Source: an uncultured Butyricicoccus sp.
GTDB lineage: Bacteria; Bacillota; Clostridia; Oscillospirales; Butyricicoccaceae
DNA length: 9,741 nt
Direction of reading: 5' to 3'
Assembly (NCBI GenBank): GCA_959018045.1
Contig: CAUEJN010000038.1
Coordinates: 1 to 9,741, forward strand
Shown: positions 7,759 to 9,741 of the stretch, piece by piece
How positions within the stretch are numbered: the first letter of the stretch is position 1
Layout of the letters: each line of letters begins with the position of its first letter
Notes under the pieces: model-generated
The model's database searches: none
What the model saw: only the letters and a program-made list of their open reading frames with translations
Told to the model about the DNA's origin: nothing
Program-made: the position numbers and the translations under genes

Positions 7759-8571
7759 TCACACAAAGGTGGCGTTGTCCGCTCTGCGGGCGTAGCCAAG
7801 TTCCAGCTCTTCCTTGTGGTACAGATATCCGGGATCGTCGTAATATTTCGCGCCGGTGGGACATTTCTTCACACAGGCGCAGCACTTGATACAGACACCG
7901 GGAACCAGCGACGGGTCGCTCTTGTCAATCGAGCCCATCGGGCAGACGTTCACACAGATGCCGCAGCCGTCGCACTTATCCGGGTCGGTTTTGGGTTTCA
8001 CTTTCAAAATGTTGATGGGATTTCCCGCACGGTCACGGGGTGTATAGTAAGGACGGACGGGGTCTTGACCACCAACCTGCGCGGGTGTGACATAGGTTCC
8101 TGCGGTCAGTTTCTCCCAGACCGCGTCGGCAAATGCACGTACTTCAGCAAGGTCGTCCGCGTCCGGCCGTCCGGCTGCAAGCGTACGCGAAAAAGCGTGT
8201 TCTCCGACAAAGGCCGCACCCGCAATGGTATGAAATCCATCTTGCTCCAAAATGTTGCGCAGTTCCATCAAACCGTCATCGTAATTGCGGTTGCCGAACA
8301 GCACGACCGGCACGGCCAGCGCACCGCCGCCCACGACCGTATGTAAATACTTGACCAGCAGATTGGGTACACGTCCGGCGTAGACCGGTGTGCCAAAGAC
8401 GACCAGATCATCCGTGCCGAAGGTCTTGACCGTCTCGCGGGACGCGGGCAGGGTAAAATCGAAAACTTGGCAATCGGTCTTGGCGTGCTGTGCCAGCGTC
8501 TGCGCAATCGTGCGCACGACCGTCTTGGTCGTATCGGTCGCACTCCAGTACATCGCGTGAATGGTTCTCAT
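7759..8571 (-). CDS. Flavodoxin-fold protein with C-terminal 2x[4Fe-4S] ferredoxin domain (EFR1-like)
   Basis: A probable cytoplasmic electron carrier joining an FMN-binding flavodoxin domain to a bacterial-type ferredoxin. Partner and substrate are unknown. The flavodoxin half (about 1-160) opens with a beta strand and an FMN phosphate-loop-like SATDTTK (10-16), then VVFGTPVYAGRVPN (57-70) and LFGNRNYDDG (91-100), the spacing seen in EFR1-family proteins. The ferredoxin half has two complete cluster motifs, C200xxC203xxC206xxxC210P and C227xxC230xxC233xxxC237P. There is no signal peptide or membrane segment. I chose the ATG at 8571 (270 aa) because GAGGGGAG sits 6 nt upstream and MRTIHAMYW fits the family N-terminus. 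An in-frame ATG at 8592 (277 aa) overlaps the previous stop as ATGA and remains possible. It lies between the MBL hydrolase and uvrA in a tight operon. Clostridial-type proteins of this family are usually of unknown role. Confidence 0.85.
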   Translation of the reverse strand: MRTIHAMYWSATDTTKTVVRTIAQTLAQHAKTDCQVFDFTLPASRETVKTFGTDDLVVFGTPVYAGRVPNLLVKYLHTVVGGGALAVPVVLFGNRNYDDGLMELRNILEQDGFHTIAGAAFVGEHAFSRTLAAGRPDADDLAEVRAFADAVWEKLTAGTYVTPAQVGGQDPVRPYYTPRDRAGNPINILKVKPKTDPDKCDGCGICVNVCPMGSIDKSDPSLVPGVCIKCCACVKKCPTGAKYYDDPGYLYHKEELELGYARRADNATFV

Positions 8572-8577
8572 CTGTCT

Positions 8578-8585
8578 CTCCCCTC
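8578..8585 (-). promoter_or_regulatory. Ribosome binding site deciding the flavodoxin/ferredoxin start
   Basis: GAGGGGAG on the minus strand, 6 nt before the ATG at 8571. It lies downstream of the alternative ATG at 8592, so it favours the shorter 270-residue protein. Confidence 0.6.
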
Positions 8586-8588
8586 TCG

Positions 8589-9410
8589 TCATAGGTCGAC
8601 CTGACTGCCTGCGGGCAGATATCCAATCTGATCGCCCAGCATATCGTGCAGTACCGCGTAAGCATGCCCACCGGTACAGTGTCCGGTCAGATAGCGTGCA
8701 CCGGTTTTGCCAAGCCGCTCACCGACCGCACGAATCAGTTCGTCCGGTTCGCTCTTCTTCTGGCTGGGACTATACAGGTGCATGCCGCCCACCACGACAT
8801 CGGGCATCCGTCCAGCGTGCTCAGCTGCACGCTGCACCAGATTGACCACACCGCGATGCGCACAGCCGGTAAACAGGATGCATTTGCCCTTGTCGTACAC
8901 AATCAGGCTCTGTTCATGGGCAAAAGCATCGGGTATATAGGCATCGCCCACCCGCTCGAGCAGGTTTTTGCCGCCTTCAGACTGGCATTCGGTGCCGGTC
9001 ACGTCAGAAAACAGCAGCAGATTGGGGCTGACCTCATACACGTCCCCGGTAGGAACCAGACGCGGATGGTGCACCAGGCCAGGATCTAAGCCGATTGGAC
9101 GCACACCCTCGGGTTTGCGCGAAAAGTGCGGCTCAAACGCCCGGGAATGGACGTAGACCGGCGCGTGATCGTTCTCTCTCAGAAAGGCGGACAGTCCACC
9201 GCCGTGGTCATAGTGTCCGTGGGACAAAAATGCGCGGTCAACACGGACAATGTCCAGCCCCAGCGTGTGCGCATTGCGCAAAAACAGTTCACTCTGTCCG
9301 AGGTCGAACAGCAGGTGCTCGCGCTCGGTCTCAAGATAAAAACTCAGTCCATGCTCACAGCCGAATGCCGGGTCGGCTGCATGCTCCTCGACCAGCGTAT
9401 ACAAGCGCAT
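8589..9410 (-). CDS. Metallo-beta-lactamase-fold hydrolase, DHPS-like (COG1237) type
   Basis: A 273-residue cytoplasmic metallohydrolase of the MBL superfamily. The metal-binding motif HGHYDH is at 64-69, with further likely ligands H185 in FTGCAHRGVVN and H211 in GGMHLY. The end of the protein reads YLTGHCTGGHA (240-250) and IGYLPAGSQVDL. This combination of GCAHxGVVN, GGxHL and TGHCTG is what I know from the group named after archaeal dihydropteroate-type/RFA-P synthases (MBL-fold DHPS-like). In bacteria the substrate is generally unknown, so I give no symbol. It is not a flavodiiron protein, which would carry HxExxDH, despite the flavodoxin gene next door. The start ATG has AGGAGG 7 nt upstream. 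It follows the uvrB stop by 17 bp, and its TGA overlaps an ATG of the next gene (ATGA). Function in the repair operon is unknown. Confidence 0.88.
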   Translation of the reverse strand: MRLYTLVEEHAADPAFGCEHGLSFYLETEREHLLFDLGQSELFLRNAHTLGLDIVRVDRAFLSHGHYDHGGGLSAFLRENDHAPVYVHSRAFEPHFSRKPEGVRPIGLDPGLVHHPRLVPTGDVYEVSPNLLLFSDVTGTECQSEGGKNLLERVGDAYIPDAFAHEQSLIVYDKGKCILFTGCAHRGVVNLVQRAAEHAGRMPDVVVGGMHLYSPSQKKSEPDELIRAVGERLGKTGARYLTGHCTGGHAYAVLHDMLGDQIGYLPAGSQVDL

Positions 9411-9417
9411 GTCTGCG

Positions 9418-9423
9418 CCTCCT
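9418..9423 (-). promoter_or_regulatory. Ribosome binding site of the MBL hydrolase gene
   Basis: A consensus AGGAGG on the minus strand, 7 nt before the ATG at 9410 and just after the uvrB TAG. It is the best-placed Shine-Dalgarno in the window and fixes the start. Confidence 0.7.
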
Positions 9424-9427
9424 CTCT

Positions 9428-9736
9428 CTATTTCCCGCTCTCGAGTGCCTTAATCTGGTCACGCAGCTCGGCTGCCAGCTCGAACTCGAGCAGCTTTGCC
9501 GCCTCCTTCATCTGACGGGTCAGGCGGGCGATCTCGGCTGTGCGCTCGGTCTTGCTCATGCGCTTTTTGCCGGGCGTCTTACTCTCGGACGAAATCTCAA
9601 TGATCTCGTGGACGTTCTTCTGGATGGTTTTGGGCACGATGCCGTGCGCCTCGTTGAATGCCATCTGCTTTTCTCTGCGGGGTGCGGTCTCATCGATGGC
9701 ATGATGCAGGCAGTCTGTGAGTGTATGCCGCTCTCC
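9428..9736 (-). CDS. uvrB: Excinuclease ABC subunit B (UvrB), C-terminal fragment
   Basis: UvrB is the helicase-like subunit that verifies damage after UvrA loading and then recruits UvrC for incision. Only the C-terminus is in the window. It contains the end of the helicase part (TLTDCLHHAIDET, then RREKQMAFNEAHGIVPKTIQ, matching the family's TDSM..AI.ET.RRR..Q..YNEEHGI.P.TI). After a linker comes the UVR domain (MKEAAKLLEFELAAELRDQIKALE), the helical hairpin that binds UvrC. The frame ends in TAG at 9428-9430. On the 5' side it is open only to 9736: an in-frame TGA lies at 9737-9739. The four residues before the conserved TLTD (GERH) do not match the expected YAD stretch either. The ATG at 9664 is internal, not the real start. 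The TGA could reflect a frameshift, a contig-end error or real damage; identity of the fragment is secure. Confidence 0.9.
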   Translation of the reverse strand, partial: GERHTLTDCLHHAIDETAPRREKQMAFNEAHGIVPKTIQKNVHEIIEISSESKTPGKKRMSKTERTAEIARLTRQMKEAAKLLEFELAAELRDQIKALESGK

Positions 9737-9741
9737 TCAAC

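Noticed and set aside
7759..9410. Flavodiiron (rubredoxin-oxygen oxidoreductase) system split into MBL and flavodoxin genes
   Set aside because: The MBL protein has HGHYDH and GCAH/GGMH/TGHCTG motifs of the DHPS-like group instead of the HxExxDH di-iron motif, so the neighbouring flavodoxin does not make it a flavodiiron protein.
1..9741. CRISPR array, mobile element, tRNA/rRNA or defence system
   Set aside because: No regularly spaced repeats, transposase or integrase motifs, terminal inverted repeats or RNA-gene signatures were found. Almost the whole window is occupied by conserved minus-strand housekeeping genes of uniform composition.

Overview
The window is a stretch of chromosomal housekeeping genes from a GC-rich, Gram-positive, probably anaerobic member of the Clostridia (Oscillospiraceae/Butyricicoccaceae-like is my best guess, from protein character only). 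Pointers are the Bacillus/Clostridium-style order recJ-rel-dtd, a single bifunctional Rel protein, purine-rich GGAGG-type ribosome binding sites, and a clostridial-type flavodoxin/ferredoxin protein. All seven genes are on the minus strand and form two transcription units. There is no sign of a mobile element, CRISPR array, tRNA or rRNA.

Upstream unit (right to left, 9741 to 4842): the 3' end of uvrB, a metallo-beta-lactamase-fold hydrolase of the DHPS-like/COG1237 type, a flavodoxin plus 2x[4Fe-4S] ferredoxin protein (EFR1-like), then full-length uvrA. Gaps are tiny or negative (ATGA overlap, 27 bp before uvrA), so the four genes look co-transcribed. The unit ends in a strong intrinsic terminator 18 bp after the uvrA stop. 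UvrA and UvrB recognise damage in nucleotide excision repair. The two genes between them have no known repair role.

Intergenic region 4630-4884: terminator, then about 150 bp with nothing recognisable, then a near-consensus sigma-A promoter (TTGAGA-17-TATGAT with an extended -10) for the downstream unit.

Downstream unit (4629 to 1): recJ (single-strand exonuclease), rel (bifunctional ppGpp synthetase/hydrolase) and the 5' part of dtd (D-aminoacyl-tRNA deacylase), spaced by 22 and 17 bp. It resembles the B. subtilis recJ-apt-relA-dtd cluster, but apt is absent between recJ and rel.

I see no new defence or mobile system. The points worth a second look are modest: the redox/hydrolase gene pair inside the uvrB-uvrA operon, a Thr in place of the conserved Gln in the Dtd SQxxL motif, an in-frame stop in uvrB two bases from the window edge where its homology fails, and the missing apt.
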